From: Castanea sativa
Lineage: Eukaryota > Streptophyta > Magnoliopsida > Fagales > Fagaceae
NCBI RefSeq assembly: GCF_040712315.1
Contig: NC_134017.1
Location: 81,039,987-81,103,986, forward strand
Direction of reading: 5' to 3'
DNA length: 64,000 bases
Shown here: positions 1-12,071 of the stretch, piece after piece
Layout of the letters: each line of letters starts with the position of its first letter
Numbering within the stretch: position 1 is the stretch's first letter
Notes under the pieces: model-generated
The model's input: only the letters and a program-made list of their open reading frames with translations
What the model was told of the DNA's origin: nothing
The model's database searches: none
Translations under genes and position numbers: made by a program

Positions 1-2860
1 GGAAATTATGAGGTGTGGCTTACAGTTGCAGTGGTAGGAATGCTGAAAGACAATTGACAATGACATTCCAATACTCCTTGAGGCATACACAACTCTAAAA
101 TCTGATGGTCATGTATATCTCCTAATACAAAACCATGATTTGATATTTGAGACTCTTATATTGGATATCATGCTCTTCCTAGTGTAGGTTATAAATTATC
201 CTTTGGTTGCGACACTACTTTCCGAAGGCTCAAGAAATAATTCAGGCAATCCATGTTCAATCATAATGTATTAAGAGTGGTACCTGTGTTGCCAAGTAAT
301 GGGCTGCTACAATGGTAAGCTTCATTCATCTAAATAGCTATTTTAACAGAACAAATAGTTGACACTTGAAAATTTATTGGATTGATCTGAACATGTACTT
401 CTTGTTAAAAAGAAAGTTCCTGATGGTTGAGTTGTAATCTTGTATTGATTGTGTATCTTAAGCAATTAATTATGAGTCGGAGAATTTTATACTCTCAAAA
501 TCTGCAGAGGATACAAGGTAATGAGAAACGATCCATGGCCAACATATATTGTTAGATATTTTTCATGGGCATAGTGATCCTAGAAGTTGCAGTAGAGTTC
601 AAGTTTAAGACTACAAAATAATTTTACCAGTAAATCTTAACAAAATGGTCTTGTGCTATTTGTTTTTTTTCTCGTGTACCTACATTTTGTTTATTAATGA
701 AAGCTGAACTCAAAACTATATTCCTTATGGGTAAGCATATCTTGCTTAAGAGGGAGTGGTCATATGGCACATATGAGACTGTCTAAAGCACATAGGATCA
801 CGCCATATAGTAAATATGTTTTCTTTGCCATTAATAAGTTTTAAGATTTAGCCTACGTAATTGTCTTCACCTTGCGAACAGCTCCAATTTATTTCTTTGA
901 TAATTATTCGTTTGTGCATCTCAAGAGTTTATTCATTCAGAGTAGTAGGAGCCCATGAAGGACTTCAGTGGTTTGTAAGGTAATGCAATTTGATTTAGCA
1001 TTATTTTTGGTTTTCTATGTTATGGTCCCGTGGAGTTAAAATTTGAGATTTTTGAGATCCCTAATTTAAAGTGGATTGGGCTATGGCTATGTGATATTAA
1101 TAAGTTTCTACACATTGATAATTTGTGGATTGAAATTTGTGTGAAAGATTACTCTTCTCTGTAGGAAATTTGGAGGACAACCCCCAAAGTTTTTTGGTTG
1201 GACTTCCTAAAATCATTGACAATTGTCACATTAATTGGAACTCTGGTACTCTCTATTTTTCAAATGATTGTCAACTAGGTCACATCTAGCTCATCTCAAG
1301 ATAATCTTTATCTGTTTGACACTTATGATTCAAACCAAAGACAGGTCCTTTGGATTTTACAAATAGCATTAGCCCAGCAAATTAACACAAAAAACTTGCA
1401 ATGGATGATGAAGAAAGATCAAGATCAATCTCAAAGAGAAAACCCCATCTAGGTGGTCACAGATTAACACTACTAGTCATGGTACTTGATATAATTTTCC
1501 CTTAACTTGTGTTTTGTTTGTTCAATTGACAAATGAGTCCTTATTTTTGCTCCTTATTGTAAATAAATTACTTTTTTTCTATTCATTTTGTTAATGTAGA
1601 TCAATTTGGAATAAGATTTGGTAAAAGATTCCAGTTGTTGATTGACAGTGTTTGGTTTGGATTTGTATTGCTATTCCTAAGCATTCCTTCATTTGTTGGC
1701 TAACGTCCATGGATAGAATTCTTCCTCATGACAGGGTTGCTAAATGGGGATACAATTGTAATCTTGTTTGTGTGTACTGCGAGAGAAAGCTGGCGTCAAT
1801 GTTGGGCTGCATAAGATGGGTATCTATATCAACTATAACAGTTAGTTTATTAAAAATTAATTGTTCTTACAATGTCCTATAATCTGATGTGGAGAAACAT
1901 TTTGGACTGCATAAAACACCCAAAAATCATTTTGAAGATATAAAGTTTCCTGGAACATAGTGTTAGAAATTATTGTTTTGTTTGTAGTTTCCATGTATTT
2001 TAAACTTACTTCTTTTTTGGTCATTTTCTTGCATGTTGTCTATAGTAAGCATGTTAGACAAGTGTCAGGCTGTCGTTTGTGTCTAAAGAGACATTCATGT
2101 ATTTGGAGAAAATTTACAGTTCCTTCCTCTGACCCTTGTCCTACAAATTGATGGGCAAATGATAAGCCTCTGTTTGCTTGTTTTGCAGATCCTAATTACA
2201 TGTTTTGTGTTGTTCTGAGTAATGCATCTGAAACATGTGCTCAACCCTCCTTGCACACAGGGCTATTCATGGTTTAGTGGCAGGGTATATGGATTCACAG
2301 TCGAGCCTATTAATGGGAGGCATGCTTACATTCCATATACTGTAAGTTTCTTCTTGGTTGGAAATTTTTTAACTTCCTTATTCATGTCTAGCTCTCTCTA
2401 TGAGCTATATGTATGCGTTTGTGGGTTTGCACAAATGTCCAACCGACCTTTAAATATCTGGCCTGTTTTACACATAGCTTGTTGCACCTATTGATCTAGA
2501 AACATGATCAATGAATCTGTAAGTGACTACAAGTTTTTATTCAAAAATTCATTCAATGATTAAAGAGTTTTTTCAACAGGGGCAGGAGCATATTGGTTTT
2601 ATTATTGGCAATTAGCCGGCAATATAATATGGACTTATTTGCTCATTTTGTGCTTGCAGTGTTCAATAGAGAAACAAAGCAAGGTCATGATAAGTGACAT
2701 GATGTGGGCAAAACTACAGTCTTCAACCAATCAGTCGAGTTTCTTAATGACTTGGACCATACAGATGTCCTTGATCGGGGATAGAATGAAGGGATGTAGC
2801 ACAAATCTTATCAATATATAGGCAGACCCATTTGGAAGTAACAAGATCTAAGCATGTATG
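1..2860 (+). pseudogene. Decayed unknown gene, copy 1 (5' part)
   Basis: This stretch aligns by eye with 42530-44140: the opening bases, the segment around 860-1000 and the segment around 1150-1450 all recur there in the same order. Only short open segments survive, such as one near 2256-2345 that reads GYSWF...AYIPYT and has a diverged relative near 16225-16290. Exon-like pieces are separated by AT-rich intron-like DNA and stops occur in every frame. I do not recognise the protein family. The copy seems to be interrupted after about 3700 by the LINE and gypsy insertions, and to resume at 15800-16950. It is most likely a relic, although spliced expression cannot be excluded by eye. Confidence 0.45.
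1590..1800 (+). mobile_element. LINE reverse-transcriptase zinc-binding (zf-RVT) fragment
   Basis: The reading frame through 1650-1790 gives a tract with IPKHSFICWL, then RILPHDRVAKWGY, then VCVYC. This is the typical C-terminal zinc-binding region found after the reverse transcriptase in plant L1-type LINEs. No RT core is present nearby. The same fragment lies at the equivalent place in the paralogous block (43890-44120), so it was there before the two blocks duplicated. Confidence 0.65.
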
Positions 2861-3289
2861 AGTTCCTAAAGATGTCATGAGGACATAGTGAGGAAGAACC
2901 ACTTGGAACACCATTTTAGAAGCAAAAATGGCTTAATAAAGTGATTAACAGCACTGTCCAATCAGAGTAGCTGTTAATTTGATGTTTTCTGTGTTGTTGA
3001 TACTAATTATGTCAAGTATGTCCTCTGAAATCTTTGTGGTTTGTTCTAGCAATCTTTGTGGTTTGTTCAAGCATTGTTGATTAGTAAGATTTTTGTGTGA
3101 AATTATCCTATGTAGATAGGGCTTACTTGAGGCTCTTGACACAATACTTTTGTAAAGAACCACCGTTTATTATTTTGAATATATAAGAAACTTGAGTCCG
3201 CATGTGTATCTTTGAAAAAGGCCTTGAACATCCATATCTACCTTGGGAAATTTTGTCATGTTCTAGTTCTTCCTCTATAAAACCTTTTA

Positions 3290-3735
3290 TTTTAATTATT
3301 GACTATTTCTGATATCAAATATGCCACTTCCATGAGAAAGCCCCATTCCTTTGCTCTGAAGGCTACAAAAGCAATTCCATATGTTAGGACTTCGATAAAT
3401 AATGAAACAAGTCAACCTCCTATCTTATTGTGGTGTCTTTGGAGAGAGAGAAGTAGCTATTTTTCTTTATGGATGGTTGTCATCGAAATGAGTATATATG
3501 GATGATTGCTCCACATTGCTTATTATGGTGTCTTTAGAGAGAGAGAAATAGCAGGTACTTTGAAGATAAGGAGAGATCAATCTCAGACTTGAAGCTATTT
3601 TTCTTTAGAACCCTATAGATTGGTTGACTGCTTTGCGGAACCAATCATTTTTATTTTTGGAACTATTCCCAATGTGTATATCTTTAGGGCCATTCCCAAT
3701 CTATTTTGCTTGTTTGCTGGTAATTTTTTGAAGAA
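3290..3735 (+). mobile_element. LINE 3' end remnant
   Basis: Frames here read LLWCLWRERSS near 3430 and again FRERNSRYFEDKERS near 3530-3580. The tryptophan-cysteine-leucine-tryptophan-x-glutamate-arginine string is the usual end of plant LINE ORF2, and the intact LINE downstream has the same motif near 9712-9730. The motif appears twice about 100 bp apart, so the remnant contains an internal partial duplication. No poly-A tail or target duplication could be assigned. Confidence 0.55.
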
Positions 3736-3803
3736 GAAATACTTGAAGCTTGTAGTCATCGTAAACTCCTAACATCTATATATAGATGTGAGTTGTAAAT
3801 GAA

Positions 3804-3805
<2 letters not shown>

Positions 3806-3835
<30 letters not shown>
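3806..3835. repeat. (CT)n microsatellite
   Basis: Fifteen uninterrupted CT units lie just after the LINE 3' remnant. They are likely length-variable. Confidence 0.95.
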
Positions 3836-3838
<3 letters not shown>

Positions 3839-4046
3839 ATGTTACGTTAATGTTTCCAGACCTTGATGGTCACTGAACTATCCAAGGTGCTAGCTCACTG
3901 TTTGTATTTTGTTAGTCCCAACTAAAAAGTTTGTGACAAAAAATTTAGAGTATATGATAATTGCAGAATCTAACTGAATTGGTCTGAGGCCCGGCTACCT
4001 CAAATTAGCCAGAAAATTACGATTTTCTTCTTTCGATCTATCTATT

Positions 4047-6195
4047 ATGGGTGGTTCCCGTTGTTTTTGTATTGAATCCAAATTTTTTCAACTGGTGATA
4101 GAGGAAGGGGGACGGTATTTTTCTGTTAGGATTTTTGAACGAAATAGGTACTTCATGAAGTCGGTCTTCATGGGTAAGAATGTGGCACAATGGTTGATGA
4201 AGACTACATAATAGATTGTTGTTGGGATTAGTCCAAAAAAAATTTATTCGTTTAGGGAAGGTGATGTAGCCTACACCCTCCAACGGAGCTCCAATTCTTT
4301 TGGCTTGTTCCTTCTATTGTCTGAACTTAAAGTTGGCAGGTCTAAGAGGTCCATCATTATTCCATAAGGCAGAGCTAAGAATGGATGGAGTGTTTTTGGG
4401 TTAGAGTTAAGGAAGATGTTGGAATCCGAAAACTATGCGAATGGTGGCTCTGGTCAGTCAAAATTTGTAGCTCAGCTTCATAAGGATAAATTAGGGGTTC
4501 AATCATTTAAAACTTTTGCTGATACGGTGCGTGGGCATCAAGTGTAGGTCAGGGGCAGTAATCAGCCAAATCTGTTAAGTGCCCATGATAAAAGGAAAAT
4601 GCAATTAGGGGATAATATGGGGGAGAAGCAGAACCCAGTCATTGATCAGAGGAGGTTGAGCGATACGCCGGCGAGCATACCAAGTCCGGTGACTCTAGGA
4701 GGAAGAGATATGGATCCTCGGCACTGTGATGTGAAATTTACTTTGGGAGAGACAGATCCGATAGGAAATAAATGGAGCTTTCCGTTGAATTTCAAATCAA
4801 AGGTGAATGATTCTGTATTTGGAAAAGAATGTGAACCAAGGAATACTCACTGGACAGGAGAAGGCTTGACCATAGAGGTGAATGAGAAAGGTAAAAGGAG
4901 TGTAGCATGGAATTCTTATAAAGGTGGACTGAGGACTTCTAAATGGATCACAAGGAGTCAGAGGGAGCACGTGGTGGGTCCTTCTAGTGGGTCACGGGTG
5001 CATAAAAATCCTGTGATAGGCTCAACCCATTTTAGGTGTGCTGCAGGGATTTCTAATAAAGGTGATGGGAGGAATTCTAAATGGGTGAAAAGGAATCAGA
5101 GGAAGTTTGCTTCACAGGGTCAAGTAAAGCCTGTGGTGGGCTTAGACGAATGTTGTGACACACTCGTGGGCCTTCCACACTTGCTGACCCCAGAGTCCAC
5201 AGGCCCAATCAAGTTTGAAGTTGGTGAGAGCTCTTCCTTGTCTGACCTGAGACCATTAACACTTGAAGCCCACTTGTCGGTGATGGCAGCAAGCTCCAAA
5301 ACAGGTCACAATATCTCTGTTGCTCAGACTGAGGTGTTGGGTCAACCTGCGGAGGCTGCGAAGGAGGTTAATGGCTCTGTTTTTGGTGGGTATCACGCTG
5401 AGGAGTCACTGATGACATCGGGTAAGGCCGATCGAGTGCAAACTCACTCATTGGTGATGGTGACGAGCTCTGTTTGTGCTCATGAGGTTGCTGTTCCTTA
5501 GACCAAGGCGATAGGTCGACTTGCGAACTCATCAATGGAGGTCGAATGCCCTTTTTCTGACGGGTTTCACGCCGATAAGCCTCCAATGACATTGGGTAAG
5601 GCAGAAACAGAGAGTGATAGGGTGTCTATGGGTCTTTTTTTGTCCAATTTGTTTATGATTTTATCGAGAGTTGGGATAGCAGAGTTGGGTGTCCAGGGTG
5701 GAGATGAAGGTGATTGAATTGATTTTGCAAGGGTTGCTCAGGGGACAGAGACTCCCCATCAAATTGACCAATTAGTGGTATCAACAGATTGTGGCTATCC
5801 TGAGGCGAGAGTTTCGACGAAGAGAGAAGTGGTTAGTGCAAACATGGGTTTGGGTGATGTGGATAGTCCCTCCCCCTTTGATGACTATCACTCCTCTAGG
5901 GTTGGCTGTGCCGGCTGAGTTGAACAGCGGTAATGAGGTTTTGGGGCTTGAAAATACTTTGAATATTTCTAATTGGGTGAAACATAGAATCCCTGGTTTG
6001 AGTAAAATGATGGGGCTTTCTTTGGGTCAACATGAGGAGATGTGTATTAAGCTTTTACAAAGGCTTGAAAGGGAGATTGAAGCTGCCAATCTGCTAAACA
6101 AAAAAGATGCAACCCACCGGAAAGCTGTGTCCAAGGACAAAGGGAAGAGGGAGTTGAGAAATTTGATTTCCTCGGTTAATTATGACGGTAGATAG
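4047..6195 (+). pseudogene. LINE ORF1 (nucleic-acid-binding type), broken
   Basis: An ATG at 4047 opens a frame reading MGGSRCF...FFQLVIEEGGRYFSVRIFER, which resembles the DUF4283-like start of plant LINE ORF1 proteins. It hits two stops near 4188-4193. Open segments then continue at 4599-5501, 5535-5717 and 5791-6195 in shifting frames. The central part is polar and rich in serine, glycine and lysine. The last segment ends in a basic tract (KDKGKRELRNLI), which would suit RNA binding. In LINEs this protein coats the element RNA. At least three disabling changes separate the segments. Confidence 0.6.
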
Positions 6196-6244
6196 CTTTC
6201 TTTGAATGCAATATTGAGATTGGAAGAGGGAGTTAACAGTTGTA

Positions 6245-9200
6245 ATGAAGTTGAAAATGGTGTCATGGAATGTTCAAGGATTGAATGATTCACAAAAACG
6301 TTTGGTGGTTAGAAATTTACTACAAGAGTGGAATTGTGATGTAGTTTGCCTTCAAGAAATTAAGCTTGCTAGTATGGATAGACAGTTGGTTTGCAGCTTG
6401 TGGAGTTGTCCTTATGTTGAGTGGGTGGCCTTGGATGCGAATCAGACAACTGGTGGGGTTTTGATGATGTGGGATAGGAGGGCCTTAGAAAAATTGGAGG
6501 TAATGGTGGGTTACTTTTCCATATCGGTTCGGTGGCAGGGTGTGGGGGATGGTTTTATTTAGGCTTGTTCTAGGGTTTATGGCCCAAATGATAATAATTT
6601 AAGGGGGCAGATGTGGGATGAGCTGATTGGAATAAAGCAACTTTGGGATGTTCCATGGTGTTACATAGGGGACTTCAATGTTGTTCGTTTCCCAAGTGAA
6701 CGGTTAGGGGGTTTGTGCCTTACTCTGGCTATGGAGAATTTTTCTTGATTTCATTGAGGAGCTCAATTTGATTGACTTGCCATTGGAAGGAGGGAGTTAT
6801 ACTTGGTCTAGTGGCTCTGATCAGCCTTCGATGTCCAGGATAGATAAGGTTCTGGTTTCTCATGATTGGGAGGACCATTATCTGGATGTGATCCAGCGGG
6901 TCTTACCTCGTTCTCTCTCAGACCACTTCCCCATATTAGTGGAGGCATGGGGGATTTTGAGGGGGAAGAGACCTTTTAGGTTTGAGAACATGCGGTTAAA
7001 GACAGAGGGGTTCACAGATAGGGTTCATTCGTGGTAGAATCACTACTCTTTTTCAGGTACTCCCAGTTTTGTGCTTGCTAAGAAGTTGAAGACTCTAAAA
7101 GGAGACATTATTTAGTGGAATCGTAGTGAGTTCGGAAATGTAGGTCGTCAAAAGAAAGAGTTGTTGGAGGCCTTGAAATTATTGGATGCTAAGGAAGGGG
7201 AGTTTGGCCTTTCTGAAGTGGAGAGAGATGAGAGGGTTGTGATGAGATCTCAAATACAAAACCTTCTTTCTATGGAAGAAGTTTCTTGGAGACAGAAATC
7301 AAGGATGCTTTGCATTAAGGAAGGAGATAACAATACCAAATTCTTTCATAAGGTGGCTAACTCCTAGAGAAGGTATAATCATATTAGTATGCTAGAAGTG
7401 GATGGGGTTATTTATGAGAATGAATCAGAGATGGCGGACCAAGTAGTACAGTTTTATAAAAACTTGTACAAGGAGACAGAGGAGTGGAGGCTTTTTGTGG
7501 ATGGTTTGGAGTTTGATCAGATTGAACGGTTGGAAAGGGACTGGCTTGAAAAGAGGTTTGAAAAAGAGGAGATTCTTCATGTTGTTAAAGAATTGGAAGG
7601 AGATAATGCTCCAGGTCCTGATGGTTTCTCTATGGCCTTCTATCACCATTGTTGGGGAGTTGTGAAAAGAGAGGTTTCAGCTGTGTTTGAAGAGTTTTAT
7701 CAACACAGCAAGTTTGAAAAATCTTTTAATGCAACTTTTATTGCCCTAATCCCTAAGAAGAATGGTGCCTCTAATATCCGAGATTTTAGACCTATTAGCT
7801 TGGTGGGGAGTGTATACAAGATCTTGGCTAAGGTTTTGGCAAACCGCTTGAAAGAGGTTTTGGATAAGTTGATATCTGAGGCTCAGAATAGTTTTGTGGG
7901 TGATAGACAAATACTTGATTCAGTTCTTATTGCTAATGAGTATGTGGATAGTAGGGTGAAGAGTAAGATTTTGGGGGTTATATGTATGCTGGACATTGAG
8001 AAAGCCTATGATCATGTGAATTAGGAGGCTCTTCTCGATTTGTTGAAGAGAATGGGATTTGGGGCGAGGTGGTGTAGGTGGATCCGTACATGTATATCCA
8101 CAGTCCAATTCTCTATTTTGGTCAATGGGGCTCCAGCTGACTTTTTTGGGAGCTCGAGGGGATTGAGACAAGGGGACCCGCTATCTCCTTTGTTGTTTCT
8201 ATTTATGATGGAGGTTTTCAGTAAGATGATGAAAAGAGTTGAAGCTGCTGGTTTACTTCGAGGTTTCAGGGCAGATGGAAGAAGGGGTGAAGGGGTATGT
8301 GTCTCACATCTTTTGTTTGCAGATGATACGATTCTATTTTGTGATGCAAATGAGGAGCAGATTCTGCATGTTCGGATGCTCCTTCTTTGTTTCCAGTCTG
8401 TGACAGGATTGAAGGTTAATGCTTTGAAGAGTGAGATGGTTCCTATTAGGGAGGTTCCTAATATTCATGTCTTGGCAGAGATCTTGGGTTGTCGGATTGG
8501 GTCTTTGCCTATGACCTATCTAGGTATGCCACTGGGGGCGTCTCACAAGTCTCCTACTATTTGGAATCCTATATTGGAGAAAATTGAGTATAAGTTGGTT
8601 GGTTGGAAGAAGATGTATTTGTCAAAAGGTGGAAGACTGACATTGCTTAAGAGTACATTATGTAGTCTTCCGACTTACTTTTTATCTCTTTTTACAATCT
8701 CTACGCATGTCGCTAATAAAATTGAGAGGTTGCAAAGGGATTTTTTGTGGAGGGACTCCAAGACACATCTGGTGTGCTCGGATAAGGTGTGTGCACCATT
8801 AGAAAATGGTGGGTTAAAATTAACTACTTTTAATAAAGCCTTACTAGGAAAATGGTTATGGCGGTTTAGGGTTAAGGAGACAAGGCTTTGGAGAAGGATA
8901 GTAGCTCTAAAGTTTGGGGAAGAATGGGGGGGTTGGACTTCTAAGCTAGATAGAGGAGTACATGGGTGTGGTTTGTGGGGAAGTATCCGAATGAGTTGGG
9001 AAGTTTTTAGTAAAAATATTCGGTTTGAGGTAGGGGTGGGGTATAGAGGGAAGCTTTGGACAGATCAATGGTGTGGGGATTCTCCACTTAATTTGACCTA
9101 TCTGGTTGTGTATGGGATTGCCTCCAATAAAAGGGCATCAGTGGCTTCTTCTATTAAACAGTTGGGGATCGAGGAACGAAGAAGTTGGGATGTTCGTCTC

Positions 9201-9877
9201 ATTCGAAGACCAAATGATTGGAAAATGGGTGATGTGGATTTTTTTCTTCATACTTTGGGCTCTAATTACCTCCAATTGAGAATGGAGACCGTATGCGATG
9301 GAAATTGACGAAGAATGGGGATTTTGATATCCGCTCGTTTTATAATAAGTTAAGAGGAACCGTGCCCATTATATTTCCTTGGAAAAGTGTTTGGAAGGTT
9401 AAGGCCTCTCAGCATGTTTCTTTCTTTGTGTGGACTGCAGTATGGGATAAAGTCCTTAAAGGTGACAATTTGAGGGGTAGAGGGATAGACTTTGTTGACT
9501 GGTATATTATGTGTCGTTGTAATGGGGAAACAGTGGATCATTTGCTATTGCATTGTACTAAGACTTATCAGTTGTGGAGTTTGGTGTTTAGATATTTTGA
9601 GATTTCTTAGGTCTTGTCAAGATCAGTTACGGATACTCTCTTTGGTTGGTGGGATTGGCTTGGGAAGCATTCGTCTAGTATTTGGAATTTAGCTCCGCTA
9701 TGCTTAATGTGGTGCTTGTGGAGTGAGAGAAATTGGAGGACGTTTGAGGACATGGAAAGTTCCGATGATCAATTATTGGCCTCTTTTAGTGGCTCTCTTT
9801 TTTATTGGTCTAGGGCTTGGGGACTCACCTCCAGTGATTCTCTCCCTATGTTTCTTAGCTCCCTTCTTTGTAATTAG
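6245..9877 (+). pseudogene. LINE ORF2: endonuclease, reverse transcriptase, zf-RVT; broken
   Basis: The endonuclease begins at 6245 with WNVQGLND and LQEIKL. GDFNVVR follows near 6670, then SRIDKVLVS and SDHFPI near 6836-6940, so the catalytic set of endonuclease/exonuclease/phosphatase enzymes is visible. The reverse transcriptase has [33 protein letters not shown], the LDIEKAYD aspartate, RQGDPLSPLLF, and FADD in place of YADD near 8320. The zinc-binding tail runs from 9293. Breaks are TAG at 6560, 7035, 7113, 7365, 8022 and 9608, one extra T near 6745 and a 1-nt frameshift near 9280-9293. At least four of the stops replace a tryptophan expected from family consensus. The enzyme would nick target DNA and copy the element RNA in place. 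Confidence 0.85.
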
Positions 9878-9997
9878 TATCTTTTCTTTCTGTTTTTTTT
9901 CATATTTTTCTATACTTGTTACCTTTGCCTTATGCTTTTCTGCATGAGGTAGTATTTTTGAATATACATCTTTTTTATTTATCAAAAAAAAAAAAAT

Positions 9998-10470
9998 TCT
10001 GCCTGTCTTCAGGTTCCTTCTCTAAGACTTGTATGACAACATCTTGCTTTGCTTCTCTAAACTTAGGTGATACTCGAAGTAGTCTACAACATTTCAAAAG
10101 AATCTACCGATCACTTGCTTAAGTTGTGAAGAAACCTCTTCCAATGTCACTCACAGCTTTAGGTATTACTCTAGTTTCAATGATCTTTTGTCATTTAACC
10201 CTTAAATATTCAACAGATTGCTTACAAACAATGAGATTCTCTGGTTGATTATGTGGCGCATTCTGAATCCACTATTCCTTCTTTCCTTTCTGGGATTTAT
10301 TCAAAACAAGGGGCTAAAAAAAGTAGGAATGTTGTTTTAGCCTATAGTTTTGTGGCTTGGTAAAACCGTCTCCACAATCATTTTTCTACTATTCTTCGTA
10401 AATCGTAATAACGTTTAACACAACCTCCAAAATCGATGGAGATTGCTGGCTACTGCTTTGATTATTAGTC
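9998..10470. other. Unassigned spacer after the LINE
   Basis: The stretch is of mixed composition. One frame reads DYVAHSESTIPSFLSGIYSKQG at about 10239-10310 and could be an exon relic, but it is closed by stops on both sides. I see no gene that I can support. Confidence 0.3.
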
Positions 10471-10474
10471 TAAT

Positions 10475-11060
10475 CTATATATATAATATTTATATATATA
10501 ATAATAGGTAAAACAGAGATAAAATCTAATTAAGTTTTAAATTGAATTTTAATTAGAGTCTATTTTTGCGTCATTTGTTTCATCTAATTTAAATTTTAGA
10601 ATTTTGTGACAAGTGAGTTAATTTTATGTAAAAATTGAATTTCAATTAGGATTTAATTTTGCGCCACGTGTCCCATCTAATATAAGTTTTAAATTTTTGT
10701 GCCAAATTAATTAATTTAGTGTAGAAAATGATGAGTCCAATATAATAAATCATAAAAATAATAATCATATAGCTAAAAAAAAAAAAGTCAAATTTGTAAG
10801 TCATATATATATATATATATATATTAATAGGTAAAGCTTAGAGAAAATTGAATTAAAATTTGCAATTATAATCCAATTTTGCGCCATGTTTCTAAATTTA
10901 TGTGGGAACTACACCATAATTATCCACTTATGCTTGTGTCATGTGTCTACTTAAATTTTTTAATTTTTGTGTCAAGTGAGTTAATGACTGCAAAATACTA
11001 AAAATCTAATATTAATAAACTATAAAATTAATAATAATAAAAAACAATCACATATACTGA
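10475..11060. repeat. AT-rich repeat with diverged internal units, Helitron-like
   Basis: Three diverged units start near 10506, 10630 and 10829. Each runs from a poly-A/T-rich opening, through an AATTGAATT-like stretch, to a short GC-richer motif (TTTTGCGTCAT, TTTTGCGCCACGTGTC, TTTTGCGCCATG), then TTTGTGxCAAxTxAxTTAAT. AT dinucleotide runs precede the first and third units. Some plant Helitrons have this look, but I could not place a TC start, a CTRR end or the 3' hairpin, so the class is only a guess. The middle unit carries a CACGTG palindrome. Confidence 0.4.
10804..10824. repeat. (AT)n microsatellite
   Basis: A short pure AT run inside the repeat block. Confidence 0.85.
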
Positions 11061-11299
11061 ATAAAATCACCACATATTTCTCAATAAATAAATAAAATAA
11101 AAATCACCACATAACAAAATTCATCACACGTTCTATCTTATTAAAAATTAGAAAAAAAAAAGATCATAAATTATATTAAATTTAGATAAGAATTTTAATA
11201 TGTAACTAATTACATTTACTTTAAAAAAATAATTTGACTAATTATCTATATTTTATGATAAAAATTGTGTTTAATTTTAAATGCATCTATACGTTTACA

Positions 11300-11455
11300 T
11301 GAAGTTATATGTTAGTACTTTCTAATTGCAATGTTTAATTTCTATAAGAAGAATTTTAAATTACGGTCACAGCCCATCTGTATGGGCAATGGATCAAGCT
11401 TTCAAATAAGGAAGCTATCACATTCATATATAATGCTTATGGCAGCATATAAATT
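11300..11455 (+). repeat. Stray copy of CNL-upstream sequence
   Basis: About 110 bases from 11346 are almost identical to 33030-33130, a segment 4.3 kb upstream of the CNL gene. A more diverged third copy lies at 61370-61430, upstream of the second CNL. The match stops abruptly after the shared TATAATGCTTATGG. No coding sequence accompanies it, so it is most likely a fragment carried along by duplication. Confidence 0.7.
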
Positions 11456-12071
11456 TTGATTGGCTCATTCCTCCTTCCCACGAACCGCAACCTCTCTCTA
11501 CAGGTTTCTCTACACATATTCAAAATCTCACACAAACACCGGTCACTCCAATCCTATTCAAGTCTCTCTCAACTCTCAATGTCTCTGCAATATAAGGTCA
11601 GATAAGTAACAATTTTGAAGTTTGGGTTCCAAATTTCTTCAAAGTAAAGATTCTAATTTTTGTTTTTAAATTGTCTAAGATCAGGGTTTGCTATCAACTA
11701 CGGATTTAAACGATGTTGGCTTCGTTGAACCTGGGGAAAACCCTATAGAAGATCAGATTCTACGTGGGCTTCGTCTCTTCGCGTTTTAAAGAATGGGTTT
11801 GTGATTGATTTCTCATAGTTCCAAAAAAACCCCTACAAAATTCTCTAAGTAGAAACCAATGGTTGTCTAAGTGGGTATGTATGTATGTATTTCTTATTTG
11901 AATTGTGATTGTGGGAATTATTGTTGATTGAAGAGATTGGCAATAAAGATTGGGTTTTTAAGGTCGTTTTTGAGAAAATTCAAATAAATTTTTTGGGTGT
12001 GTTTTGTTTGATTCTTTGTTTTGTTTCATGTGTTAACTATTAATGCTTTGGAGTGGTTAGATAGTAAATAC
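11456..12071. other. Unassigned stretch next to the gypsy element
   Basis: The first 150 bases are CT-rich and resemble a plant 5' UTR. The rest is ordinary AT-rich DNA with a short GTAT tandem (about 11877-11890). I found no supported ORF. It could be a promoter or leader fragment of a lost gene. Confidence 0.3.

Larger units (their letters stand above)
4020..9997 (+). mobile_element. L1-type LINE retrotransposon, near full length, inactive
   Basis: The order is an ORF1-like region (4047-6195), then ORF2 with an AP-type endonuclease, a reverse transcriptase and a C-terminal zinc-binding region (6245-9877), a T-rich 3' UTR and a terminal A tract (about 9985-9997). This is the standard plant L1 layout, and about 6 kb is the usual length. 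Both ORFs carry stops and frameshifts, so the copy cannot move by itself. The 5' boundary is approximate: I found no matching target-site duplication between the DNA before 4047 and the DNA after the A tract. The element splits the decayed gene copy that starts at position 1. Confidence 0.85.
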
